Below, in pieces: positions 6,462 through 13,333 of a stretch of DNA of 14,921 nucleotides (its first letter is position 1; each line of letters opens with the position of its first letter). The stretch covers positions 1-14,921 of the forward strand of contig CAINXK010000303.1 in NCBI GenBank assembly GCA_903854805.1, in the 5' to 3' direction. This DNA comes from an uncultured Anaerolineae bacterium. Its GTDB lineage: Bacteria; Chloroflexota; Anaerolineae; Anaerolineales; Villigracilaceae. Position numbers and translations under genes: made by a program. Below the pieces are notes generated by a model. It saw only the letters and a list, made by a program, of their open reading frames with translations. It had not been told where the DNA came from and did not search any database.

Positions 6462-7026
6462 ATTCGGTTAGCGAAACTTGATCAAGCCATTCCTGGCGTA
6501 AGATACCCATATAAACCAGGTCCCAGCGCTTGCCTTCCCGCAGAAGCATGCCGCGCTGCCGTCCTTCCAGTTTGAACCCGGCTTTTTCATACGATCGGAT
6601 TGCGCGCGGGTTATAACTGAAAACGTCCAGCGAAACACGCTGTAAATTCAGTTCCATGAAGGCATACCGCAGCATGATCAGCATGGCTTCGGTGCCGTAG
6701 CCCTTACCCCAAAACGCGGGTTCGCCGATGCCGATGCCTGCGAATGCATCTCCATGGATTAACATGTTGTTCCCCAGCCCGACACTCCCGATGACCTGAT
6801 CGTTTTCCATTGTCCGAATTTCAAATTCATAGGTCAGCCAATCGTTCAGGTGTTTTTCAATCCACTCACGGGTTGTGCGGGGGGATTGTAATGTGGCCGA
6901 ATCCAGATCTGCCAGGCGTGAATACTCGCTGTTCAGACGCCATTTTGACCATAAACTGCCGGATGTCTCGGGGTTGATGGCAGCCAGGTGTACTAATTTT
7001 CCAGATAAAAGATTGTTAGCAAGCAT
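6451..7026 (-). CDS. RimJ/RimL-type GNAT N-acetyltransferase
   Basis: A 191-residue acetyltransferase of the RimJ/RimL (Acetyltransf_3) branch, normal length for the family. The acetyl-CoA loop is FWGKGYGTEAMLIMLRYAF (105-123), followed by the characteristic LNLQRVSLDVFSYNPRAIRSYEKAGF (127-151). The C-terminal segment GKRWDLVYMGILRQEW is typical of the group. Family members acetylate ribosomal-protein N-termini, or small amines such as spermidine and antibiotics; the sequence does not decide among these. The ATG at 7026 has GGAGG 6 nt upstream. It starts 15 nt after the 187-residue GNAT and is surely cotranscribed with it under the leader region at 7606-7913. It is only distantly related to the tandem-domain GNATs further downstream. 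Confidence 0.88.
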   Translation of the reverse strand: MLANNLLSGKLVHLAAINPETSGSLWSKWRLNSEYSRLADLDSATLQSPRTTREWIEKHLNDWLTYEFEIRTMENDQVIGSVGLGNNMLIHGDAFAGIGIGEPAFWGKGYGTEAMLIMLRYAFMELNLQRVSLDVFSYNPRAIRSYEKAGFKLEGRQRGMLLREGKRWDLVYMGILRQEWLDQVSLTESTI

Positions 7027-7041
7027 GTGATACCTCCAAAG

Positions 7042-7605
7042 CTATTGTTTCCATTCTTCGAGAAGTAACCCGAAATGAATGGCATCCCAGCGCCTGCAAT
7101 CCCGTGCCAGGGCCTGGCGCCGGCGCACTTCTTCGCTGAAACCGGCTTTTTTAAATAAAGCCTGGGCAGGAAGGTTGTATTCGGGGATGATGGCTGTCAG
7201 ACGATACAGGTTTATCTCAGAAAAGGCATACCGCAGCAGCATGCTGAGTGCTTCCTGGCCGTAACCATTTCGCCGATCATCCGATGCTCCGATCCCCAGG
7301 CTGATTTGACCACAACCATTGGGCCAGGAAATCTCCCGCAGCTCACCAAAACCTATCAGACGTTCGTCGGCTATTGAGCGAATCCGGAAGTGAAACAGGT
7401 TTTTATCATCGTCAATTTCTTTTTCCAGTGCTTCGTACTTTTTCTTGAGCTGAAAGACAGAGAGTGGCCGCATTGGATCGGTTGACATCATGCGCATGAA
7501 GGTCGGGTCGTGTGTCCAACGTGCTTCAATCTCAGGATCTTTTTCCTGGTCCAATGGCCCCAGGCGGATTAGTTTTCCTTCAAAAAGCGGGGTGCTGATA
7601 TTCAT
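7042..7605 (-). CDS. RimJ/RimL-type GNAT N-acetyltransferase
   Basis: A 187-residue acetyltransferase, paralogous to the next gene. The acetyl-CoA loop is RRNGYGQEALSMLLRYAF (111-128), followed by INLYRLTAIIPEYNLPAQALFKKAGF (131-156) and the C-terminal RRWDAIHFGLLLEEW. Between residues 50 and 70 lies a lysine/glutamate-rich helix (LKKKYEALEKEIDDDK). The ATG at 7605 has AAGGA 8 nt upstream. It is the first structural gene behind a leader ORF and two tandem hairpin terminators, so its transcription is probably conditional. That arrangement resembles drug-inducible resistance genes, but the substrate is unknown. Confidence 0.88.
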   Translation of the reverse strand: MNISTPLFEGKLIRLGPLDQEKDPEIEARWTHDPTFMRMMSTDPMRPLSVFQLKKKYEALEKEIDDDKNLFHFRIRSIADERLIGFGELREISWPNGCGQISLGIGASDDRRNGYGQEALSMLLRYAFSEINLYRLTAIIPEYNLPAQALFKKAGFSEEVRRRQALARDCRRWDAIHFGLLLEEWKQ

Positions 7606-7633
7606 GGGAGAATCCTTTTATTGTTGCTGATGT

Positions 7634-7667
7634 AAAAAAAAACGGCCACGGGCTTCACCGGTGGCCG
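7634..7667 (-). terminator. intrinsic terminator in the leader of the GNAT pair
   Basis: On the minus strand CGGCCAC and GTGGCCG (7661-7667 and 7643-7649) form a 7-bp stem with two further inner pairs across one mismatch. Nine U follow (A-run at 7634-7642 on the plus strand). It ends 28 nt before the ATG of the 187-residue GNAT, so it would stop transcription before that gene: a classic attenuator position. Confidence 0.75.
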
Positions 7668-7690
7668 CCAGAAATTGTTATTCTGACAAA

Positions 7691-7721
7691 TAAAAAGGCC
7701 ACGGGCGGTTGCGCCGTGGCC
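7691..7721 (-). terminator. first of two tandem hairpin terminators in the leader
   Basis: GGCCACGG (7697-7704) and CCGTGGCC (7714-7721) form a perfect 8-bp GC-rich stem with a 9-nt loop. On the minus strand it is followed by UUUUUAUUU. It lies 24 nt beyond the leader ORF stop and 29 bases before the second terminator. Its arms share GGCCAC/GTGGCC with the second hairpin, so arms from different hairpins can also pair with each other. Confidence 0.65.
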
Positions 7722-7745
7722 AATATTTACGTTAATTCGCGTAAC

Positions 7746-7844
7746 TTAGCTCGAAACAGGCGCAATCCATTTATCAACAATCACACTACCGGCAAGGCTG
7801 GTAACGTGTGCAAAAGATGATTTATTGCAGGAACTGTAGATCAT
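7746..7844 (-). CDS. 32-residue leader peptide of the GNAT pair
   Basis: An ATG at 7844 lies 6 nt after AAAGGAGGCG, almost a full match to the anti-Shine-Dalgarno, and opens 32 codons to TAA at 7746-7748. The peptide starts MIYSSCNKSS and ends DKWIAPVSS. It has no run of one amino acid, so a simple amino-acid attenuator (trp or his type) is unlikely. Order and spacing are promoter (7885-7913), about 34 nt of UTR, this ORF, two tandem terminators, then two acetyltransferases. That fits a regulatory uORF such as those controlling drug-resistance genes by ribosome stalling. The strong ribosome binding site makes translation very likely; the regulatory role is inferred. Confidence 0.65.
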   Translation of the reverse strand: MIYSSCNKSSFAHVTSLAGSVIVDKWIAPVSS

Positions 7845-7884
7845 GAAGAGCGCCTCCTTTTTTAAAAGATTAGTTTCTAATAAA

Positions 7885-7913
7885 AGTTTATCACGCTGGT
7901 TTTTAGTAGTCAA
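7885..7913 (-). promoter_or_regulatory. sigma70-type promoter of the leader and GNAT pair
   Basis: Minus-strand TTGACT (7908-7913), 17-nt spacer, TAAACT (7885-7890). The predicted start near 7878 gives a UTR of about 34 nt before the leader ATG. Its -35 lies 38 bp from the -35 of the divergent plus-strand promoter. Confidence 0.6.
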
Positions 7914-7951
7914 GTCCAAATTTGAATTTGTTTTGGTTTTTAAAACGGGGC

Positions 7952-7980
7952 TTGATATGTTTGAAAATTTGTTCTAGAAT
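7952..7980 (+). promoter_or_regulatory. sigma70-type promoter of the DUF4287-DinB-MOSC operon
   Basis: TTGATA (7952-7957), 17-nt spacer, TAGAAT (7975-7980). The predicted start is near 7987, about 220 nt before the first gene's ATG at 8207. No stronger promoter was seen closer to the gene. Confidence 0.5.
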
Positions 7981-7986
7981 AGGATG

Positions 7987-8206
7987 GTATTTACTCGCTG
8001 TAACCCTGATTCAGATCTAAACCATCGCAACGATTGCCAGAAATTATTTGGTGATCGGGTAAACTTTTGATTAGTATTCGCCGCGCGCAAAAATTCGCAT
8101 GGCGAAAAGCAAAACCGAGGACAGCTCTGAGTAAATGTCATCTTCCCGTATAGCCCGTGAGGTATGACATAGGTGCTTCCACATATTGTTTTTAGGAGAA
8201 AACTTA
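7987..8206 (+). other. long 5' untranslated region with inverted repeats
   Basis: About 220 nt between the predicted transcription start and the ATG at 8207. It contains TTCGCC/GGCGAA (8077-8082 and 8101-8106) and ATGTCAT/ATGACAT (8135-8141 and 8164-8170), the latter ending 24 bases before the ribosome binding site. There is also a small dyad ATCG-CAA-CGAT near 8024-8034. I do not recognise any known riboswitch core, and no convincing terminator or uORF is present; the only short ORF, an 11-codon one at about 8099, lacks a ribosome binding site. Confidence 0.3.
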
Positions 8207-8782
8207 ATGAGTAGCCTTGAAAAAGCCGTTCAGACCCAGATTGATAATATTCAGAAAAAGACAGGTAAATCGTTCGATGAACTGATTGCGCTGATCCATG
8301 CCAGTGGGCTTAGTAAACATGCTGAAATCCGAGATATGGTAAAGCGTGAATTGATGCTTGGATATGGCGATGCCAATGCTTTGGTGCATGCTGTGTTTCA
8401 GTCTGACGGCACCCGTGCGGCGGCGGCCAGTGGTCTGAGTGCTGCTGCTGTTCTGGATCAGCTTTACAGTGGTCCCAAGGTTGTATTACGTCCCATTCAT
8501 GACGCTTTGATGGCGGAGATTGTCAAATTTGGTGAGTTTGAGAGCCTACCCAAGAAAAGCTATGTCAGTCTGCGACGCAAGAAGCAATTTGCTATGATTG
8601 GACCAGCTACCAATACCCGCGTTGAACTTGGTCTCAATCACAAATCACTTGGCCCAGATCCGCGTCTGTTGCAGCAACCTGATGGCAGTATGTGTAATTT
8701 TATAGTTCGCCTCTCAGATGTTGGGCAAGTGGATAGTGTCTTGTCTGGTTGGCTCAAAGCAGCATTTGAAAGCGCAGGGTAA
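8207..8782 (+). CDS. DUF4287/DUF5655 domain-containing protein
   Basis: A 191-residue soluble protein of unknown function. The N-terminal half (about residues 1-65) matches the DUF4287 pattern: LEKAVQTQIDNIQKKTGKSF, then GLSKHAEIRDMVKRELMLGYGDANALVHAV. The C-terminal half (about 80-190) matches DUF5655: LYSGPKVVLRPIHDALMAEI, YVSLRRKKQFAMIGPATNTRVELGLN and a final DVGQVDSVLSGWLKAAFESAG. The two-domain combination is common in bacteria and its length is normal. The ATG at 8207 with TAGGAG 8 nt upstream is clearly better than an in-frame TTG at 8186, which would swallow that ribosome binding site. First gene of a three-gene operon. The biochemical role is not established. Confidence 0.85.
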   Translation: MSSLEKAVQTQIDNIQKKTGKSFDELIALIHASGLSKHAEIRDMVKRELMLGYGDANALVHAVFQSDGTRAAAASGLSAAAVLDQLYSGPKVVLRPIHDALMAEIVKFGEFESLPKKSYVSLRRKKQFAMIGPATNTRVELGLNHKSLGPDPRLLQQPDGSMCNFIVRLSDVGQVDSVLSGWLKAAFESAG

Positions 8783-8791
8783 ATTATATTT

Positions 8792-9277
8792 ATGGACAGC
8801 CATATTGAACAGACACATTTCTTAAATCCGTTATTCAGTATTTTGGATGAGACTTTCGAGAATCATCACGGGATTTATCTGGATGCACATACTTCCCTTT
8901 TTGAGACGCTTGAAAAGATCACTGCTGAGCAGGCTTCCATCCCGGTGGGAGGCAAGTGCGCTTCATTAGGCGCGCAGGTGGCGCATATCGTTTTTTACAT
9001 GGAAGTGCTTGAACGAAATATTGTTTTCAGCGATACTACGCCTGCTGATTGGGGAGAGACCTGGCGGTCAGTGGGAAAAGTTTCTCAATCAGAATGGGAT
9101 GCCATCCGGGAAAGCTTGCACCTGGTTTACGGGCGCTTGGATAATTGGGTTCATTCAAACGTTGGCTGGACCGAGGATTCGATCGGTGGTGCCATGGCTA
9201 TTGTTGTGCATACCGCTTATCACCTGGGCGAGATCCGACAGGCGTTGTGTTTCTTTGATGGAGCCAATGATGGGTAA
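8792..9277 (+). CDS. DinB-like four-helix-bundle protein
   Basis: A 161-residue protein resembling the DinB/YfiT superfamily, four-helix bundles with a three-histidine metal site. The likely metal ligands are His65 (GAQVAHIVFYMEVLERN), His140 and His144 (VVHTAYHLGEIRQAL), in the spacing typical of the family. Characterised relatives are thiol-dependent S-transferases or metal-dependent hydrolases; DinB itself is DNA-damage induced, but its function does not transfer automatically. The ATG at 8792 follows the DUF4287 stop by 9 nt, with only a weak ribosome binding site (AGGG far upstream), suggesting translational coupling. Its 3' end overlaps the MOSC start by 8 nt. Confidence 0.78.
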   Translation: MDSHIEQTHFLNPLFSILDETFENHHGIYLDAHTSLFETLEKITAEQASIPVGGKCASLGAQVAHIVFYMEVLERNIVFSDTTPADWGETWRSVGKVSQSEWDAIRESLHLVYGRLDNWVHSNVGWTEDSIGGAMAIVVHTAYHLGEIRQALCFFDGANDG

Positions 9278-9926
9278 ACCTATGCAGCTTATCAGTGTAA
9301 ATGTCGGACAGAAGGCAGAGCTTCAGAACGGAAGCAGGCTTGAGACTATCGGAATCTATAAAATACCCACTGGCGAGCCGATCAAGGTGACAGCCTCTGG
9401 CTTGGAAAATGATTTTATCTTTTCAACCAAACATCACGGCGGTCCAGACCAGGCGGTCTATATTTATGGTGGTCTCGATTATGATTGGTGGTCAAAGGAG
9501 TTAGGGCGTATTATTGTCCCTGGCACATTTGGAGAAAATTTGACCATTAGCGGATTGGAAAGCGCAAAATTCTCAATTGGCGATCGTCTGCAGATTGGAG
9601 ATGTCGTGTTGGAGGTAAGCTCTCCCCGAATTCCATGTGCGACCCTGGCTGCTCGTATGGGAGATCCGAAATTTGTAAAGCTTTATCGCCAGGCTGAACG
9701 ACCTGGGTTATACTGTCGAGTAATTCAGATTGGAATTGTCCAAGTTGGAGCTGCTGTTAGAATAATCCCAATTCTGGATGAAAGTGTTCCGCTGCTTGAG
9801 TTGTTTCGCGGTTATTATGAGAAAAACAAGAGCGAGGCTGTACTTCAACGCCAACTCAGGGCCCCCATTGCCATCCGGGTTCGGGTTGATCTCGAGCAGG
9901 AATTGCGGCAATTGATTGCCAAGTGA
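9270..9926 (+). CDS. MOSC domain-containing protein (YiiM-like)
   Basis: A 218-residue protein with the MOSC (molybdenum cofactor sulfurase C-terminal) beta-barrel. Visible family signatures are FSTKHHGGPDQAVYIYGGLDY (about 51-71), GTFGENLTISGL (85-96) and the conserved cysteine in SSPRIPCATLAARMGDP (Cys123). A C-terminal helical 3-alpha tail (about 170-215) makes it YiiM-like rather than a full sulfurase. YiiM-type proteins bind molybdenum cofactor and reduce N-hydroxylated compounds; the exact substrate here is unknown. The reading frame is open back to 9009, but that part is an off-frame shadow of the DinB gene. Among ATGs at 9258, 9267, 9270 and 9282, the one at 9270 has GGAG 6 nt upstream and is chosen, giving an 8-nt overlap with DinB. 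Confidence 0.83.
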   Translation: MGKPMQLISVNVGQKAELQNGSRLETIGIYKIPTGEPIKVTASGLENDFIFSTKHHGGPDQAVYIYGGLDYDWWSKELGRIIVPGTFGENLTISGLESAKFSIGDRLQIGDVVLEVSSPRIPCATLAARMGDPKFVKLYRQAERPGLYCRVIQIGIVQVGAAVRIIPILDESVPLLELFRGYYEKNKSEAVLQRQLRAPIAIRVRVDLEQELRQLIAK

Positions 9927-9995
9927 TGGGTGCCTTTTCTTTAGTACAATTGTTTATCCAGTGGTTAGAAAATGTCGTCAAACTCTAATCATTTT

Positions 9996-10029
9996 CATAC
10001 ACCGAAGTATGGCGCTTTTTTGGTAAAAT
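9996..10029 (+). promoter_or_regulatory. weak hairpin with U-run and candidate clpC promoter
   Basis: CATAC-accgaa-GTATG (9996-10011) followed by GCG and C-T6 could be a weak terminator for the MOSC operon. Directly after it TGGTAAAAT (10021-10029) is a good extended -10 element, placing a clpC start near 10036. No proper -35 is visible. Neither a CIRCE element nor a paired CtsR heptad, the common heat-shock operators of clpC genes, is present in 9927-10093. Confidence 0.35.
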
Positions 10030-10093
10030 CAAAATCGACCGTTCTGGTCTGAATGGACTGCTGGGATTTTTCGCCCTGGCTAAGGAGAATTTT

Positions 10094-12598
10094 ATGGCTG
10101 GCATGGAACGCTTTACACAGCGGGCACGAAAGGTACTGAGCTTGGCGCATCAGGAAGCTGAACGCGTCCACCAAAGTTCAATTGGGACTGAGCATTTGTT
10201 GATTGGTTTGATTGAGGAAGATGGCGGCGTGGCCGGGCGTGTTCTCCGTGAAATGGGAATGGAACTCGAGCGGGTACGTGAAATGATTTTACGCCTCACC
10301 GGGGAAGGCAAGAATCCCCCAGGTGGAAAACTTGAACTTTCAAATGATACACAACAGGTATTGGAATTTGCTGTTGATGAAGCTCGTCGTTTGGGCCATC
10401 ATTATATTGGTACAGAGCATCTTTTATTGGCATTGGTTCGCACCGATGGCACAGCCGTGGAAGCGTTGCGGCGCCTGGGTGTGACGCCGGATGAAATTCG
10501 ACGCCAGACTCGACGCGTTTTGCAGGAATCTTCCACTGGCAATCCTCCGGCTACGCCGGTTGGCGCAGCTAAAGGTGGCGAAACGCCGAAGGGTGAGAAG
10601 GGCGGAAAGACGCCCATGGTTGACCAACTGGCCACCGATTTGACAGCCAAAGCCGAACAGGGCAAACTTGACCCGGTTATTGGACGCCAGATGGAAATTG
10701 AACGTGTGATCCAAATTTTGGCTCGCCGCACCAAAAATAATCCAGCGCTGATTGGTGAGCCAGGTGTGGGGAAGACTGCGATTGTGGAAGGACTGGCACA
10801 GCGCATTACCGAAGGTGATGTGCCAGCGCCTCTTATGAATAAACGCGTGCTGCAGTTGGATGTTGGCTCGCTTGTAGCCGGAACGATGTATCGAGGCCAG
10901 TTTGAGGAACGTCTCAAGCGTGTCATTGATGAGCTGAAGCAATCAGGATCCATTCTGTTTATTGACGAAGTTCATATGCTGGTTGGTGCCGGTGCCGCGG
11001 GTTCATCTGTAGATGCGGCCAATATATTAAAGCCTGCCCTTTCGCGTGGCGAATTGCAGGTGATCGGGGCGACCACCCTGGATGAGTACCGTAAACATAT
11101 TGAGTCAGATGCAGCGCTTGAACGGCGTTTCCAACCTGTGCAGGTAGATGAGCCTTCTGAAGATGAGACAATTCAGATTTTGAAGGGTATTCGCCCTGCT
11201 TATGAAGAACACCATAAATTGGTGATCTCTGACGAGGCGCTTGAGGCGGCTACTCATCTTTCTGCTCGCTATGTCACTGAACGATTCCTGCCAGATAAGG
11301 CTATCGATCTGATCGATGAATCTTCCTCACGCGTTCGCATGTATAAATCCCCCGCGGCGAAGCAGGCCAAAGATCTGTTCACCCGGCTGCGCGAAGTACG
11401 CCAAAATCGATCACTAGCCCAAGAAGAAGGTAATGTTGAAGAAGTACGTTCCTGGCAAGAGCAAGAATTGGGTATTGAGAACCAGCTGGAGCGAATGCGT
11501 ACCATTTGGGATCGAGCCAACAGCCCGGTTGTAACTGCTGAAGATATTGCAGAGGTTGTTTCGATGTGGACGGGTGTTCCGTTGATGCAGATTGCCCAGG
11601 AAGAATCAGAACGCCTGCTGCACATGGAAGATGAACTCAAGCTGTCGATTATCGGACAGGATGAAGCTATCGAGTCGATTTCACGCGCCGTCCGGCGCGC
11701 GCGCGCTGGTCTTAAAGATCCGCGCCGCCCCATCGGTACATTTATTTTCCTCGGACCGACTGGTGTGGGTAAGACCGAGTTGACAAAAACGTTGGCCAAG
11801 TTCATGTTTGGCAGTGAAGATGCTGCTGTGCAGCTGGATATGTCTGAATTTATGGAGCGACATACTGCTGCGCGTTTGGTTGGAGCCCCTCCAGGCTATG
11901 TTGGTTACGAAGATGCAGGTCAATTGACCGAAGCCTTGCGCCGGCGGCCATATTCGATCGTCGTATTTGATGAGATCGAGAAGGCTCACCCTGAAGTCCA
12001 CAACATGCTTCTCCAGATCATGGAAGAAGGTCATCTTTCTGATGCGCGTGGCCGCAAGGTTGATTTCCGTAACGCCATCATTGTGATGACATCCAATGTC
12101 GGTGCGGATATGATCAAAAAACAGGCTTCACTTGGTTTTGCTCTCAAGCGTGACGAAGTCACCGAAGAGCACCTGTCTTACGATGATATGCGCAAAAAGT
12201 TGACGGAAACGCTAAAACGGGCCTTCCGACCTGAATTTATTAATCGTGTGGACAGCGTGATTGTTTTCCGTTCTTTGTCCAAGGAAAACATTCAGAAAAT
12301 TGTAAGCCTGGAACTTGCCAAGGTTTCGGAGCGCCTCAAGGATCACATGATCACCTTGACGGCATCTCCGGAAGCGCTGACTATGCTGGGCAACCAGGGC
12401 TATGATCCGGATATGGGTGCGCGTCCTCTGCGTCGTGTTATTCAACTTAAGGTGGAAGACCTGCTTTCTGATAACCTGCTTTCGGGCGGTTTTGTGGATG
12501 GTGATCACATCCAGGTAGATCTTAATGCAGATGGCGATATCGTAATGACTCGTTCTGAAGCCCCTGAAACAGAAACAGCTCCCGAACCGAGCGTATAA
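10094..12598 (+). CDS. clpC: ATP-dependent Clp protease ATP-binding subunit ClpC
   Basis: An 834-residue Hsp100 AAA+ unfoldase that feeds substrates to ClpP. Order: Clp-N repeats (about 1-145; [10 protein letters not shown], two IGTEHLL motifs), a glycine/lysine-rich linker (150-175), and AAA-1 with Walker A GEPGVGKT (221-228) and Walker B ILFIDE (287-292). A short coiled middle domain (about 420-475) follows, then AAA-2 with GPTGVGKT (554-561) and VVFDE (623-627), and a C-terminal small domain. The ClpP-docking tripeptide LGF (680-682) and the short middle domain mark ClpC, not the disaggregase ClpB. The C-terminal tail is acidic ([14 protein letters not shown]). The ATG at 10094 has AAGGAG at good spacing. 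It is monocistronic, ending at a strong hairpin. No zinc finger (as in ClpX) and no ctsR/mcsAB partner genes are adjacent. Confidence 0.97.
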   Translation: MAGMERFTQRARKVLSLAHQEAERVHQSSIGTEHLLIGLIEEDGGVAGRVLREMGMELERVREMILRLTGEGKNPPGGKLELSNDTQQVLEFAVDEARRLGHHYIGTEHLLLALVRTDGTAVEALRRLGVTPDEIRRQTRRVLQESSTGNPPATPVGAAKGGETPKGEKGGKTPMVDQLATDLTAKAEQGKLDPVIGRQMEIERVIQILARRTKNNPALIGEPGVGKTAIVEGLAQRITEGDVPAPLMNKRVLQLDVGSLVAGTMYRGQFEERLKRVIDELKQSGSILFIDEVHMLVGAGAAGSSVDAANILKPALSRGELQVIGATTLDEYRKHIESDAALERRFQPVQVDEPSEDETIQILKGIRPAYEEHHKLVISDEALEAATHLSARYVTERFLPDKAIDLIDESSSRVRMYKSPAAKQAKDLFTRLREVRQNRSLAQEEGNVEEVRSWQEQELGIENQLERMRTIWDRANSPVVTAEDIAEVVSMWTGVPLMQIAQEESERLLHMEDELKLSIIGQDEAIESISRAVRRARAGLKDPRRPIGTFIFLGPTGVGKTELTKTLAKFMFGSEDAAVQLDMSEFMERHTAARLVGAPPGYVGYEDAGQLTEALRRRPYSIVVFDEIEKAHPEVHNMLLQIMEEGHLSDARGRKVDFRNAIIVMTSNVGADMIKKQASLGFALKRDEVTEEHLSYDDMRKKLTETLKRAFRPEFINRVDSVIVFRSLSKENIQKIVSLELAKVSERLKDHMITLTASPEALTMLGNQGYDPDMGARPLRRVIQLKVEDLLSDNLLSGGFVDGDHIQVDLNADGDIVMTRSEAPETETAPEPSV

Positions 12599-12600
12599 CA

Positions 12601-12635
12601 AAAAAAATATGGGGCGACCAACCGGTCGCCCCATA
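12601..12635. terminator. bidirectional intrinsic terminator between clpC and a convergent gene
   Basis: TATGGGGCGACC (12608-12619) and GGTCGCCCCATA (12624-12635) form a perfect 12-bp stem with an AACC loop. Read on the minus strand it is followed by a T-run (A-run at 12601-12607), giving the convergent small gene a strong terminator. On the plus strand it begins 10 nt after the clpC stop, with a poorer A/T-rich tail, and should still end clpC. Confidence 0.85.
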
Positions 12636-12669
12636 AATATTAATTACTTTTTATCAATGCCCTGTTTTA

Positions 12670-13035
12670 TCAGCCTGGTAAACGCGCTGGGACGGTGAAA
12701 CCGAAGGTGTGTCCGGCGATATAGACAACGCCATATCTTCCCGCCAGCTTGGCTGTGCCTTTTGCAGATGTACAAGTGACCACAGCCGGTGATAAATCGC
12801 CGCTGTAATTGCAGTAAAGCTTAAGGCTTTTGCTGCCGACCAACACATTCCCCTTCAGGTCATTTCTGCGGATGTCGCCGACAACCAAGAACTTAAAGGT
12901 GACGCCCTTTTCTTCCTTAAAGCTGACTGATAGGAGTTGGATCTGAGTAATAGCCGGTGACTTAAACGCGCTGCCGACTGTAAACGTCAGGATGGATAGT
13001 AGAACTAATATAACGAAAAGCCTTTTGTACTGCAC
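12670..13035 (-). CDS. small secreted protein of unknown function
   Basis: A 121-residue protein with a clear Sec signal peptide: basic start (QYKR), hydrophobic core LFVILVLLSILTFTV, and a likely cleavage after GSA (about residue 23). The mature part of roughly 98 residues is beta-rich by appearance, with two cysteines (Cys75, Cys88) that could form a disulfide. There is no lipobox cysteine, transmembrane anchor or recognised domain, so it is probably exported or cell-surface associated. The start is GTG at 13035, with AAGGAG 8 nt upstream. It converges with clpC and shares its terminator. A perfect -10 hexamer lies about 36 nt upstream of the start. I do not recognise a family. Confidence 0.7.
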   Translation of the reverse strand: MQYKRLFVILVLLSILTFTVGSAFKSPAITQIQLLSVSFKEEKGVTFKFLVVGDIRRNDLKGNVLVGSKSLKLYCNYSGDLSPAVVTCTSAKGTAKLAGRYGVVYIAGHTFGFTVPARLPG

Positions 13036-13070
13036 GAAATATCTCCTTATAACTAATTGAGTGAAAAATT

Positions 13071-13076
13071 ATTATA
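13071..13076 (-). promoter_or_regulatory. -10 element of the small secreted-protein gene
   Basis: Minus-strand TATAAT, a perfect -10 hexamer, 35 nt before the GTG start. No good -35 is found at 16-18 nt, so only the -10 is claimed. Confidence 0.45.
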
Positions 13077-13114
13077 CGCCCAATATTTGATGGTTTCGCC
13101 ATTTGGTATGATAG

Positions 13115-13240
13115 GTGTTTATTAGGGATTGTAATGCCGCCCTTTTATTTACTTTTTTGTGTCTTCTCACCGGCTCATTGGTTTTGCTAATCACCATCCT
13201 GATTTTTGCAGCGCGGCGAACGAAAATCGGTGTATTCTAA
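13115..13240 (+). CDS. doubtful 41-residue single-helix membrane ORF
   Basis: A GTG at 13115 opens 41 codons ending in TAA at 13238-13240, inside the 298-nt gap between the secreted protein and msrA. It encodes one long hydrophobic segment (ALLFTFLCLLTGSLVLLITI, then LIFA) followed by a basic end RRTKIGVF, the profile of a small membrane protein with the positive end inside. There is no convincing ribosome binding site, and an extended -10-like TGGTATGAT (13104-13112) would place a transcript start just after the GTG. It may be a small protein, a decayed gene end or chance. The rest of the gap holds nothing recognisable except the msrA ribosome binding site. Confidence 0.25.
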   Translation: MFIRDCNAALLFTFLCLLTGSLVLLITILIFAARRTKIGVF

Positions 13241-13333
13241 CAAGAAATCGTTGCGATGATTATGGTTAATATCTGGACTTGGATTACCGTTAGTAAATCC
13301 TTTTTATGATGTACCATCTTTAGGAGATTATTT

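Noticed and set aside
9009..9269. N-terminal extension of the MOSC reading frame to 9009
   Set aside because: It is the off-frame shadow of the DinB gene; MOSC homology begins only near 9282, and a ribosome binding site favours ATG 9270.
9977..9995. GTCAAAC near 9978 as a CtsR operator for clpC
   Set aside because: Only one half-site is visible; the required second heptad (GTCAAA at a 3-nt spacing) is absent.
10402..12634. Several minus-strand ORFs of 70-183 codons opposite clpC
   Set aside because: clpC is an unmistakable full-length gene; these are antisense shadows with no ribosome binding sites or domains.
12670..13035. Secreted protein as a lipoprotein
   Set aside because: No cysteine at the predicted cleavage site (GSA-FKS), so there is no lipobox.
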